A program made the translations under genes and the position numbers. Positions 1 through 8,382 of a stretch of DNA of 64,000 nt are shown here, in pieces (within the stretch, counting starts at the first letter, position 1; every line of letters starts with the position of its first letter). The notes under the pieces are model-generated. The model was not told the origin of the DNA. It was given only the letters and a program-made list of their open reading frames with translations, and ran no database searches. The DNA is from SIG454 sp045578465 (GTDB lineage: Bacteria; Bacillota; Clostridia; Monoglobales; Monoglobaceae): positions 42,576 through 106,575 of the forward strand of contig JAZNKJ010000029.1 of assembly GCA_045578465.1 (NCBI GenBank), given 5' to 3'.

Positions 1-17
1 GTATCAAATACGCTCAT
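1..17 (-). CDS. Start of an unidentified gene downstream of aspS (partial)
   Basis: Only the first codons (Met-Ser-Val-Phe-Asp) of a minus-strand gene are inside the window. An ATG at 17-15 is preceded by an SD (TAAGGAG) that overlaps the aspS stop codon, so this is probably the next gene of the lon-engB-hisS-aspS operon. Too little is visible to name it. Confidence 0.5.
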
Positions 18-29
18 TTTTATATCTCC

Positions 30-1799
30 TTACTCTTTTGTAATGGTTTTAATAGCAAGTTCTTCAAGTTGCTTTTCGTCAACGATTCCAGGGGAATTTG
101 ACATAAGTTCTGATGCATTCTGTACTTTCGGGAACGCAACAACATCACGAAGACTTTCAGCTCCGCACATTATCATCGCAATACGGTCAAGACCAATTCC
201 CATTCCGCCGTGAGGCGCTGCACCATACTTATAAGCATCAACCAAGAACCCAAACTTTTCTTCGATTTCTTTATCTGTAAGACCAAGAGCCTTAAACATC
301 TTCTGTTGAAGTTCGTAGTCATTGATTCTGATAGAACCTGAAGAAAGTTCTGTTCCGTTTAAAACAAGGTCATAAGCCTTTGCGATAACCTTTTCAGGTG
401 CGGATTCAAGATACTGAATACATTCATCCTGTGGCATTGTAAACGGATGGTGCATAGCAAGATAAGAATCGCTTTCTTCGTCATATTCAAAGAACGGGAA
501 CTCAGTTATCCAAAGGAAATTAAATCCGTCTTTTATTATATCAAGCTGTTTTGCAACTCTCTGGCGAAGTGCACCAAGGGTTGGAAGAGTTACAGAGTCT
601 TTATCTGCAACAATAAATACAACATCTCCCTTTTCGGCTCCGCATCTATCCAAAATAGCCTTTAATTCATCCTCTGTCATAAACTTGGCAAAAGAGCAGT
701 TTGGCGCATCTTCAACCCATCTTACATAAGCAAGACCCTTAGCGCCAATGCCTCTTACATATTCAGTAAGCTTATCAATTTCCTTTCTGGTAAGAGTTTC
801 CGCCCCGCCCTTAGCACAGATTGCGCGAACAGAGCCACCGCCCTCAATCGCAGAAGTGAATACTCCGAAACCGCAGTCTTTAACTAAATCAGAAAGGTTT
901 ATAATTTCCATTTCATAACGAGTATCAGGCTTGTCGCTTCCGTATCTTTCCATAGCCTCTTTGTAAGTAAGTCTTGGAAGAGGTGTCGGGATATCCATAT
1001 CAAGAACATCCTTAAATAAGCGTCTGATTAAACCTTCACCCATTTCTAAAATATCCTCAACATCAACAAAGGACATTTCAAGGTCAATCTGTGTAAATTC
1101 AGGCTGACGGTCCGCTCTTAAATCTTCGTCTCGGAAGCAACGAGCAAGCTGAATATATCTGTCAAAGCCTGAAATCATCAAAAGCTGCTTGTAAATCTGA
1201 GGAGACTGTGGGAGAGCATAGAACTTGCCGTTATGAACACGGGACGGAATAATATAGTCTCTTGCGCCCTCAGGAGTTGACTTTATCATCATTGGTGTTT
1301 CAATTTCAATAAAGCCATTTTCATAGAAATAGTCTCTGGCGCTCTTGGCAATCTGGCTTCTCTTTATAATGTTATCCTGTAAAGGCTTGCGTCTTAAATC
1401 AAGATAACGATATTTAAGCCTGAGCTCTTCATTAACATTTGTTTTGTCGGTAACCTCAAATGGTGGTGTTTGCGCCTTTGCAAGAATACGGAGGTCGTTT
1501 ACAAAAACCTCAATATTACCGGTTTTTATTGCGCTGTTTTTGCTTTCTCTTTCTCTTACAACGCCTTTTGCCATCAAAACATATTCGCTATGACACTGAG
1601 AAGCTTTTTCAAATACGCTTCTGTCAGTTGTATCGTCAAAGGCAAGCTGAACAATACCTGTTCTGTCTCTTAAATCTATAAAGATAAGGTTTCCCATATC
1701 GCGAATTTTCTGAACATAACCGCCAACGACTACTTCGCATCCTATTCCGTCAACTTCACCGCAATAGTGGGTTCTTTTTAAGCCTTGCATTGTATCCAT
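30..1799 (-). CDS. aspS: Aspartyl-tRNA synthetase
   Basis: Charges tRNA-Asp with aspartate in the cytosol. The 589-residue protein has the full bacterial-type length: an N-terminal OB-fold anticodon-binding domain (about residues 20-105), then the class II catalytic core with motif 2 (CFRDEDLRADRQPEF, near 221-235), a bacterial GAD-type insertion, and motif 3 (GIGLDRIAMI) near the C-terminus. The ATG at 1799 has a GGAGGG SD and overlaps the end of hisS by one base, so the two synthetases are translationally coupled. Whether it also charges tRNA-Asn cannot be settled from the sequence. Confidence 0.98.
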   Translation of the reverse strand: MDTMQGLKRTHYCGEVDGIGCEVVVGGYVQKIRDMGNLIFIDLRDRTGIVQLAFDDTTDRSVFEKASQCHSEYVLMAKGVVRERESKNSAIKTGNIEVFVNDLRILAKAQTPPFEVTDKTNVNEELRLKYRYLDLRRKPLQDNIIKRSQIAKSARDYFYENGFIEIETPMMIKSTPEGARDYIIPSRVHNGKFYALPQSPQIYKQLLMISGFDRYIQLARCFRDEDLRADRQPEFTQIDLEMSFVDVEDILEMGEGLIRRLFKDVLDMDIPTPLPRLTYKEAMERYGSDKPDTRYEMEIINLSDLVKDCGFGVFTSAIEGGGSVRAICAKGGAETLTRKEIDKLTEYVRGIGAKGLAYVRWVEDAPNCSFAKFMTEDELKAILDRCGAEKGDVVFIVADKDSVTLPTLGALRQRVAKQLDIIKDGFNFLWITEFPFFEYDEESDSYLAMHHPFTMPQDECIQYLESAPEKVIAKAYDLVLNGTELSSGSIRINDYELQQKMFKALGLTDKEIEEKFGFLVDAYKYGAAPHGGMGIGLDRIAMIMCGAESLRDVVAFPKVQNASELMSNSPGIVDEKQLEELAIKTITKE

Positions 1800-3061
1800 T
1801 ATTTACCCTCCGTTATATATTCATATATGGAATCTGCTGTAAGAGAAATCTCTTTTTGTTCTCCGCTTTCCATATTTTTAAGATTTATCTTATTATTGGC
1901 AATTTCATCATCGCCTATAACCGCGCTGTATTTTGCACCAAGCTTATTGGCAAACTTCATCTGAGCTTTAACACTTCTTCCGCATAAATCCTGCTCGGCG
2001 AACACGCCTTTTTGTCTTAAATCATAAACCGTCTTCTGAGCAATTTTTACAGCATCATCACCGATAGCACCTAAGAAAACCTCAGGGCAAATATCGTTGT
2101 CTGCTTCTGCTCCCTGGTTTTTGATTGTAAGAACAAGGCGTTCAATACCCATGGCAAAACCGATGCCTTCTGTTGGTTTTCCGCCAAGCTCTTCAACAAG
2201 ACCGCTATATCTTCCGCCACCGCAAACTGTTGACTGTGCTCCGAGAGAATCGGAAACAAATTCAAAAACCGTTTTGGTGTAATAGTCAAGTCCGCGTACG
2301 ATGTCAGGGTTAACTGTATAGGAAATTCCTATATTATCAAGTCCTGCCTTTGTCTTTTCAAAATGAGTACTACACTCCTCGCAAAGATAATCAACCATTC
2401 TTGGCGCATCCTTTGCAATCTCACTGCATATAGGAGACTTACAGTCAATAATACGCATTGGATTTTTTTCAAGACGCTCTTTACAAGTTTCGCAAAGGCG
2501 TTCTTCTCTTGCTTTAAAATACTCTTTAAGCTTTTCGTTATAAGCCTTTCGGCAAGCAGGACAGCCGATGCTGTTTATATAAAGGGAAATTCCTTTAATA
2601 TCAATTTTATTTAAGAATGTATGAGCAAGAGAAATTACCTCAACATCAGTTTCAGGACTTTCAGCACCAAAACATTCAATTCCAAACTGGTGGAATTCTC
2701 TGAGTCTTCCTGACTGAGGCTTCTCATAGCGAAAACATGGTATTATATACGCAAGTTTTGTTGGCTGTGGATTTGCATAAAGAGAGTTCTCAATATAACT
2801 TCTCACAAGTGTTGCAGTGCCCTCAGGCTTTAAGGTAACACTTCTTCCGCCCTTGTCCAAAAAGGTATACATTTCTTTTTGAACAACATCAGTTGTTTCT
2901 CCCACACCACGGCTGAAAAGCTCGGTGCTTTCAAAAACAGGTGTGCGGATTTCCTTGTAACCGAAAAGGTCACAACACGCTCTCGCTGTATTTTCAATTT
3001 TTTGCCAAAGCTTCACTTCGCTGGGAAGCACATCTTCGGTTCCTCTTGGCTTTGTTATCAT
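1799..3061 (-). CDS. hisS: Histidyl-tRNA synthetase
   Basis: Class II synthetase that charges tRNA-His. The 420 residues are typical for HisRS. Motif 2 (RYEKPQSGRLREFHQFG, about 111-127), the HisRS-specific RGLDYYTKTVFEF stretch, the GGGRYSGL loop and motif 3 (GIGFAMGIERL) are all present, followed by the C-terminal anticodon-binding domain. It overlaps engB upstream and aspS downstream by one base each. Adjacent hisS-aspS is a common arrangement in Bacillota. Confidence 0.98.
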   Translation of the reverse strand: MITKPRGTEDVLPSEVKLWQKIENTARACCDLFGYKEIRTPVFESTELFSRGVGETTDVVQKEMYTFLDKGGRSVTLKPEGTATLVRSYIENSLYANPQPTKLAYIIPCFRYEKPQSGRLREFHQFGIECFGAESPETDVEVISLAHTFLNKIDIKGISLYINSIGCPACRKAYNEKLKEYFKAREERLCETCKERLEKNPMRIIDCKSPICSEIAKDAPRMVDYLCEECSTHFEKTKAGLDNIGISYTVNPDIVRGLDYYTKTVFEFVSDSLGAQSTVCGGGRYSGLVEELGGKPTEGIGFAMGIERLVLTIKNQGAEADNDICPEVFLGAIGDDAVKIAQKTVYDLRQKGVFAEQDLCGRSVKAQMKFANKLGAKYSAVIGDDEIANNKINLKNMESGEQKEISLTADSIYEYITEGK

Positions 3062-3663
3062 TATTCTTTCTCCGCCTTTCCCCCAAGTATATAATCAATA
3101 AGTTCTAAAACATCATCTCTTCCGGCTTTATTTTCCGAAGAAAACGGAATTAAGATACATTCATCATCAAGACCTAATTCATCATATATAAGGGTCAGAT
3201 TTTTCTCTATTTCCGATTTTTTAAGTTTGTCAAGCTTGGTTGCCACAACATAGGTGTAATAACCGCAACGCTTAACCCATTCCGCCATCATTTTGTCATC
3301 CTCAGAAGGTTTGTGTCTTGCATCAACCAGCTGAACAACTGCCACAAGGTTCTGTCTGCTTGTTAAATAGTCGTCAATCATCCTTGCCCATTTCTCTTTT
3401 TCGACCTTGGAAACCTTGGCGTATCCATACCCAGGAAGGTCAACAAAACGGAATTTCTTTTCTACATCGTAGAAGTTTATGGTAGCCGTTTTCCCAGGAG
3501 TTGAGCTTGTCCTTGCAAGCTTTTTCCTATTTAACACGCAGTTAATAAGAGACGACTTCCCCACATTTGAGCGTCCCACCAAAGCAATCTCCGGGATGCT
3601 CTCGTCTGGATATTGACTTTTGTTAACCGCAGTTGCCAAAAACGAGGCGTTTATAAATTCCAT
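3061..3663 (-). CDS. engB: Ribosome biogenesis GTPase EngB/YsxC
   Basis: Essential TRAFAC-class GTPase needed for late assembly of the 50S ribosomal subunit. All G motifs are visible in 200 residues: G1 (GRSNVGKSS, near residue 30), a G2 region with STPGKT, G3 (DLPGYGYAKV), G4 (TKLDK) and G5 (SSENKAG). The ATG at 3663 follows a good AAGGAG SD. It lies 9 bases after lon, the usual clostridial lon-engB order. Confidence 0.97.
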   Translation of the reverse strand: MEFINASFLATAVNKSQYPDESIPEIALVGRSNVGKSSLINCVLNRKKLARTSSTPGKTATINFYDVEKKFRFVDLPGYGYAKVSKVEKEKWARMIDDYLTSRQNLVAVVQLVDARHKPSEDDKMMAEWVKRCGYYTYVVATKLDKLKKSEIEKNLTLIYDELGLDDECILIPFSSENKAGRDDVLELIDYILGGKAEKE

Positions 3664-3672
3664 ACTTTCTCC

Positions 3673-5991
3673 TTATTTTACGAGTGCTGTTTTAAGCACA
3701 GTTTTCATATCCTTCGCAAAAACAAATTTAAGTTCATTTTTAATTTTATCAGGAAGCTCTTCATAATCCTTTTTATTCTCATAAGGGATTACAACCGTTT
3801 TAATTCCTAATCTATATGCCGCAAGGGTCTTTTCTTTAAGCCCGCCGATTGGAAGAACACGGCCTCTTAAAGTAATTTCTCCCGTCATTGCAACATCAGA
3901 GCAAACAGGCGTTCCTGACAGTGCCGAAACCATAGCAGTTGCTATTGTAACTCCGGCTGACGGGCCGTCCTTTGGAACGGCGCCTTCAGGAACATGAACA
4001 TGGATATCTTTCGTCTTATAAAAATCACATTCAATACCCAATTCTTCACAATTTGCACGAACGAAGCTCATCGCCGCCTTGGCAGACTCTTTCATAACAT
4101 CCCCAAGGTTTCCTGTAAGCTCAATTTTTCCGCTTCCCGGCATAATATTAACTTCAACAGTTAAAGTTTCCCCGCCGTGAGAAGTCCACGCAAGACCTGT
4201 TACCATTCCAATTTGATTATTCTTTTCTTTTTCTTCTTTTTGATAAACACGAACACCGAGATATTTTTTAAGCATCTCGTTGTTTATGCTTATGCTTTCT
4301 TCGTCTTTTTCAACAATATCAAAAGCTGTCTTTCTGCAAATTGCCCCTAAGCATCTTTCAAGATTACGGACACCTGATTCCCTTGTGTATCCGTCAATAA
4401 CTTCTTTTATCATTTTGTCGGACATTTTAAGAGCATTTTTCTCAAGTCCGCATTCTTTCTTTTGTTTTGGAAGCAGATATTTCTTTGCAATACTTAATTT
4501 TTCATCCTCAGTATAGCCTGAAATTTCAATAACATCCATTCTGTCAAGAAGGGGATATGGAATTCCCTCATAGGAATTTGCAGTTGTTATAAATACAGTT
4601 TCCGAAAGGTCAAATGGGAGCTCTATAAAATGGTCTCTGAAATTTTTATTTTGCTCTTTATCCAGAACTTCAAGCATAGCAGACGCCGGGTCCCCTTTAT
4701 AATCGCTTGCCATTTTATCAATTTCATCAAAAAGAATGAGCGGGTTTGAAACCCCTGCTATTTTTACTGCATTCATAATACGGCCGGGCATAGAGCCGAT
4801 ATAGGTTTTTCTGTGACCTCTGATTTCAGCCTCATTTTGAATTCCACCAAGACTGATGCGAACATATTCTCTACCCATAGCCTCCGCAAGGGACTTTGCG
4901 ATAGATGTTTTTCCTGTTCCCGGAGGGCCAACCAAACAAATGATTGAGCCATTGCCTTCTCCGCCTAATTTTTTAACGGCTAAAAATTCAAGAATTCTCT
5001 CTTTAACCTTTTTAAGACCATAATGGTCACGGTCAAGGATTGTTCTCGCTTTGTTAAGGTCAAGATTTTCCTCAGTTTTTCTATCCCATGGGAGTGCCAG
5101 AACTGTTTCAATATAGTTCTGAATAACAGAATACTCCTGTGTCATTCCCGGCTGTCTTGAAAGCCTTTCAATCTCTTCATTAAGCTTTTCGCATACTTCC
5201 TTTGGAAGATTTCTCTTCTCTATTTCAGCTCTGTATTTATCCGCATCATTTGACAAAGGCTCCATATCCTCAAGCTCGCTTTGGAGGACCTTCATCTGCT
5301 CACGAATAACATATTCTCTCTGGTTTTTGTCAATTGCTCTGCCAAGCTTTTTGGCAACGCCACGCTCAATCTCTAAAACCTGAACTTCCTCTTGCATCAT
5401 TTCGATAAGCTTTTCAAGTCGTTTTGCAACATCAAGCTCTTCTAAAATTTCCTGTTTCTGATATGGTTTTATAGGAAAGTTAGATGCAGTTACATCTGCA
5501 AGCGTCCCTGCATCATCGATATCTTCTAATGATGCAATGGTTTCGGGAGTAACCTTGTCATAAACATCAAGATAGTCCTCTAAAAGATTCTCAACGCGCT
5601 TCATAAGACCTTTTTCATAAAGCTTATCTTCGCACTCTATCTCTTTTTGTTCCTTATAGCTTACCAAAGGAGCACCTATAATATCATCATAATATCTTGT
5701 AAGGCTTGCTCTGAAAACGCCCTCAACCAAAATTCGCATATTCCCGTCAGGTAAAATGAGTGTCTGCTTCACTTCGGCAACTGTTCCCATCTTACTAAGG
5801 TCTGCCTTTGTGGGTTCTTCAACGGAAATATCCGGCTGATAAACCAAAAACAAAAGGCGGTCATTTTTCATAGCGGCATCAACCGCCATTTTAGATTTTT
5901 TCCTTCCCACATCAAAGTGGATAACTGTTCCCGGGAAAACCGTAAGTCCTCTTAAAGGAAGCAGTGGAATTCTGCTAATCTTTTTAGTCAT
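3673..5991 (-). CDS. lon: ATP-dependent protease Lon
   Basis: Homohexameric AAA+ serine protease that degrades damaged and regulatory proteins in the cytosol. The 772 residues contain the LON substrate-binding domain (1-200), a coiled region (200-260), the AAA+ module with Walker A GPPGTGKT (355-362) and Walker B LILFDEID (418-425), and the protease domain. The catalytic dyad is Ser678 (in PKDGPSAG) and Lys721 (in GGLKEK). The gene heads the lon-engB-hisS-aspS transcript and has its own sigma-A promoter about 70 bases upstream. No CIRCE or CtsR-like operator was seen. Confidence 0.98.
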   Translation of the reverse strand: MTKKISRIPLLPLRGLTVFPGTVIHFDVGRKKSKMAVDAAMKNDRLLFLVYQPDISVEEPTKADLSKMGTVAEVKQTLILPDGNMRILVEGVFRASLTRYYDDIIGAPLVSYKEQKEIECEDKLYEKGLMKRVENLLEDYLDVYDKVTPETIASLEDIDDAGTLADVTASNFPIKPYQKQEILEELDVAKRLEKLIEMMQEEVQVLEIERGVAKKLGRAIDKNQREYVIREQMKVLQSELEDMEPLSNDADKYRAEIEKRNLPKEVCEKLNEEIERLSRQPGMTQEYSVIQNYIETVLALPWDRKTEENLDLNKARTILDRDHYGLKKVKERILEFLAVKKLGGEGNGSIICLVGPPGTGKTSIAKSLAEAMGREYVRISLGGIQNEAEIRGHRKTYIGSMPGRIMNAVKIAGVSNPLILFDEIDKMASDYKGDPASAMLEVLDKEQNKNFRDHFIELPFDLSETVFITTANSYEGIPYPLLDRMDVIEISGYTEDEKLSIAKKYLLPKQKKECGLEKNALKMSDKMIKEVIDGYTRESGVRNLERCLGAICRKTAFDIVEKDEESISINNEMLKKYLGVRVYQKEEKEKNNQIGMVTGLAWTSHGGETLTVEVNIMPGSGKIELTGNLGDVMKESAKAAMSFVRANCEELGIECDFYKTKDIHVHVPEGAVPKDGPSAGVTIATAMVSALSGTPVCSDVAMTGEITLRGRVLPIGGLKEKTLAAYRLGIKTVVIPYENKKDYEELPDKIKNELKFVFAKDMKTVLKTALVK

Positions 5992-6061
5992 AAATCTATT
6001 TTCATCCTTCCGAATTTATCTCAAAATCAAACAGCGTTTCTACATAATTCGCCATTTAACA

Positions 6062-6090
6062 ATTATACTACTTTTAAAGATAAATTTCAA
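6062..6090 (-). promoter_or_regulatory. Sigma-A promoter of lon operon
   Basis: On the minus strand, -35 TTGAAA (6090-6085) and -10 TATAAT (6067-6062) are separated by 17 bases, about 70 bases upstream of the lon ATG. Confidence 0.85.
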
Positions 6091-6138
6091 GTATAATTCC
6101 TCATTTTATTGGTTTTTTATTATATAATTTAAATTAAC

Positions 6139-6166
6139 AAAAAAGATTGGAAATCATCCAATCTTT
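6139..6166 (-). terminator. Rho-independent terminator after the PQ-loop gene
   Basis: A 10-bp stem (arms 6142-6151 and 6157-6166, 5-base loop) is followed on the minus strand by a run of T. It ends the yitT/PQ-loop transcript before the lon promoter. Confidence 0.85.
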
Positions 6167-6177
6167 TCTATACCTAT

Positions 6178-6456
6178 TTATTCAGCATTCTTTTTATCAA
6201 GTCGCCAATTTCTGTAATACAACAAAAGGTCAAGACTTACCATTATAAAATTCAGCACATAAAAGAATAAAACATACCACTTAAAACTTTCAGCCGTGAG
6301 CTTTGCACAAATTCCTGATATGTATCCAAAGAATATAAAAATTAAAAACATAAGACTTTTGCCCTTTGTGGTTCTCACTTTATAGGATTTTATAACATTT
6401 AGCGGCCATGAAAGACCAAATAAAAATATCATTCCAATTTCAAGTATTTCAGACAT
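6178..6456 (-). CDS. Small PQ-loop/SemiSWEET-like membrane protein
   Basis: A 92-residue protein of three predicted membrane helices. The segment FGLSWPLNVIKSYK followed by a hydrophobic helix is typical of half-size PQ-loop proteins (SemiSWEETs), which work as dimers; many of these carry sugars, but the substrate here is unknown. The start is placed at the ATG at 6456, which has an AAGGAG SD at good spacing; a GTG nine bases upstream overlaps the SD. It is 12 bases behind the YitT gene and shares its terminator, so the two are co-transcribed. Confidence 0.8.
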   Translation of the reverse strand: MSEILEIGMIFLFGLSWPLNVIKSYKVRTTKGKSLMFLIFIFFGYISGICAKLTAESFKWYVLFFYVLNFIMVSLDLLLYYRNWRLDKKNAE

Positions 6457-6468
6457 TCTTATCACTCC

Positions 6469-7362
6469 TTAAATTTCTTTCGTATCGTTAATATTCGTAA
6501 AAACATCGGCAACCTCAGATATGGTCATAAATGCTTTTGGGTCAATAGCGTGAACTATCTCCCTCATTTTTGAAATCTGAAACCTGTTTACTATAAAATA
6601 AATAACATTCTTTTCTTTTTTCGAATAACCGCCTCTGCCGTCTAAAATTGTGGCCCCTGTTTCAAAAGTTTCCATTAATGCCGAGCTAACTTCTTCTGCC
6701 ATTTCCGTTATAATCATAACCCCTTTGGAACGGTCGAAGCCTTCAACGATAAAGTCAATGGTTTTAAGAGCCGCCATATAAGTAACGATTGAATATAGTG
6801 GCAAAATCCAGCTGTTTATTATAATTCCGCAGATGCTGTACAGCAAAACATTATATATCATAACGAAGGTGCCGACTGTAATCCCCATCTTTTTAGCAAA
6901 GATAACAGACATAACTTCAATTCCGTCAATCGCGCCGCCAAAGCGTATAGTAAGACCACTTCCAATGCCCGAAATCATTCCGCCGAACAAGGCGCAGAGC
7001 AAAAGGTCATCCCCTGCAAGAGGCGATACAACAGACACATCCACAGGAAGAATATCCGTAATAACCCAGGCACAAAGAGAATATACCAATACAGCAAAGA
7101 GCGAATAAACTGTAAATGCTGCCCCTTGCTTTTTAAATCCATATAAGAACAGTGGAATATTTAAGAGAATTAAGAAAAAAGACAAGTTAAAATATTCAGG
7201 CGTTATCTGTGACAAGAGCATTGATGTTCCCGAAATTCCACTGTCATAGAGTTTAACAGGATAAAGAAAAAGTGTTACGCCAAACGCATTTATACACCCG
7301 GAGATAAATAACATAAGAAAATTTCTTAATTTCAGCTTCTTTAACTCATTTGAAAACTGCAT
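6469..7362 (-). CDS. YitT family membrane protein (DUF161/DUF2179)
   Basis: The 297 residues comprise about five to six N-terminal hydrophobic segments (15-200) and a soluble C-terminal DUF2179-type domain (about 215-290, with ILDGRGGYSKKEKNVIY). This is the standard YitT architecture of Bacillota; function is poorly defined. The ATG at 7362 has an AAAGGAG SD. It is divergent from the Mn-catalase gene. Confidence 0.92.
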   Translation of the reverse strand: MQFSNELKKLKLRNFLMLFISGCINAFGVTLFLYPVKLYDSGISGTSMLLSQITPEYFNLSFFLILLNIPLFLYGFKKQGAAFTVYSLFAVLVYSLCAWVITDILPVDVSVVSPLAGDDLLLCALFGGMISGIGSGLTIRFGGAIDGIEVMSVIFAKKMGITVGTFVMIYNVLLYSICGIIINSWILPLYSIVTYMAALKTIDFIVEGFDRSKGVMIITEMAEEVSSALMETFETGATILDGRGGYSKKEKNVIYFIVNRFQISKMREIVHAIDPKAFMTISEVADVFTNINDTKEI

Positions 7363-7396
7363 AATAGACTCCTTTCGAAACTTATATCATAACATT

Positions 7397-7425
7397 ATTC
7401 TATCAAAAAAATATGCGTTTTGCAA
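7397..7425 (-). promoter_or_regulatory. Sigma-A promoter of yitT-like gene
   Basis: Minus-strand -35 TTGCAA (7425-7420) and -10 TAGAAT (7402-7397) with a 17-base spacer lie about 40 bases upstream of the ATG. Confidence 0.75.
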
Positions 7426-7544
7426 GAAAATCAAAAACTTTTTCGCATTTGACAAGCAAAACAGATGTTTTAAATTTATGCCAACACGCATAATACTTCC
7501 AAAACTGTCAAAAATAAATAAAACTATAATTGGAGGTAAGAAAA

Positions 7545-8210
7545 ATGTTCAAACACGAAAAAATGCTTTTTCATCCTGTTGGCGTTGAAAAACCAAACCC
7601 GCAATACGCCGTTTTGCTCCAAGAGCAACTCGGAGGCGGAAACGGAGAGCTAAAAGCAGCTATGCAATATATGTCACAAAGCTTCCGAATTAAAGACCCG
7701 GAAATCAAGGACTTGTTTCTTGACATCGCCGCCGAGGAGCTCGGTCATATGGAAATGGTCGCACAAACCATTAACTTGCTCAACGGTCATGATGTAGACG
7801 CTATGAAAGTGCAAGCTGGAGAAATTCAGTCCCATGTTATATTAGGCTTAAATCCCGGTCTTATAAATGCCTCTGGCTATTCCTGGACCGCAGATTATGT
7901 TACGGTAACCGGGGATTTGTGCGCCGATATTTTAAGCAATATAGCCTCTGAACAGAGAGCAAAAGTAGTTTATGAATATCTTTACCGACAGATAGATGAT
8001 AAAAAAGTAAAAGAAACAATCGATTTTCTTCTTAACCGTGAAGAAGCCCATAATCAGATGTTCCGCGACGCTTTTAACAAGGTACAAAACAGCGGGTCTA
8101 ATAAAGATTTCGGCACAACAAAAGCCGCTAAAATGTATTTTTCAATGTCCGACCCCGGCCCTAATGCCTTTGCAGGTAATGAGGTCACCGCGCCCTCTTT
8201 TAATAAATAA
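7545..8210 (+). CDS. Manganese catalase family protein (CotJC-like)
   Basis: Non-haem, dimanganese ferritin-like protein expected to dismutate hydrogen peroxide. From the ATG at 7545 (SD TTGGAGG) it is 221 residues. The four-helix-bundle metal ligands are present: Glu35, Glu65 and His68 (in AAEELGHMEM), Glu136 (ASEQRA) and His169 (NREEAHNQMF). It is shorter than free-living Mn catalases (about 270-300) and close to the spore-coat protein CotJC, so it may be a coat protein made in the mother cell. No cotJA or cotJB lies beside it. No convincing sigma-A promoter was found upstream, which fits a sporulation promoter but does not prove it. Confidence 0.93.
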   Translation: MFKHEKMLFHPVGVEKPNPQYAVLLQEQLGGGNGELKAAMQYMSQSFRIKDPEIKDLFLDIAAEELGHMEMVAQTINLLNGHDVDAMKVQAGEIQSHVILGLNPGLINASGYSWTADYVTVTGDLCADILSNIASEQRAKVVYEYLYRQIDDKKVKETIDFLLNREEAHNQMFRDAFNKVQNSGSNKDFGTTKAAKMYFSMSDPGPNAFAGNEVTAPSFNK

Positions 8211-8231
8211 TTGAATATTGATACAAAAACA

Positions 8232-8256
8232 AAAAGCACTCTTCCGAGTGCTTTTT
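8232..8256 (+). terminator. Terminator of the Mn-catalase gene
   Basis: Ten-base stem (8232-8241 with 8246-8255), TTCC loop, and a trailing T run, just after the stop codon. The next 126 bases up to 8382 hold no gene or signal I can support. Confidence 0.9.
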
Positions 8257-8382
8257 ATATTGGAACAAAATACAGTTATCAATACAAATCAAAAATCTTT
8301 CAAATATGGCCAAAATGACCACCATTTTTAAAAAGTGACCATCAACTTATAATACAGTTTTTTAATTATCTTTTTAAAAGTC

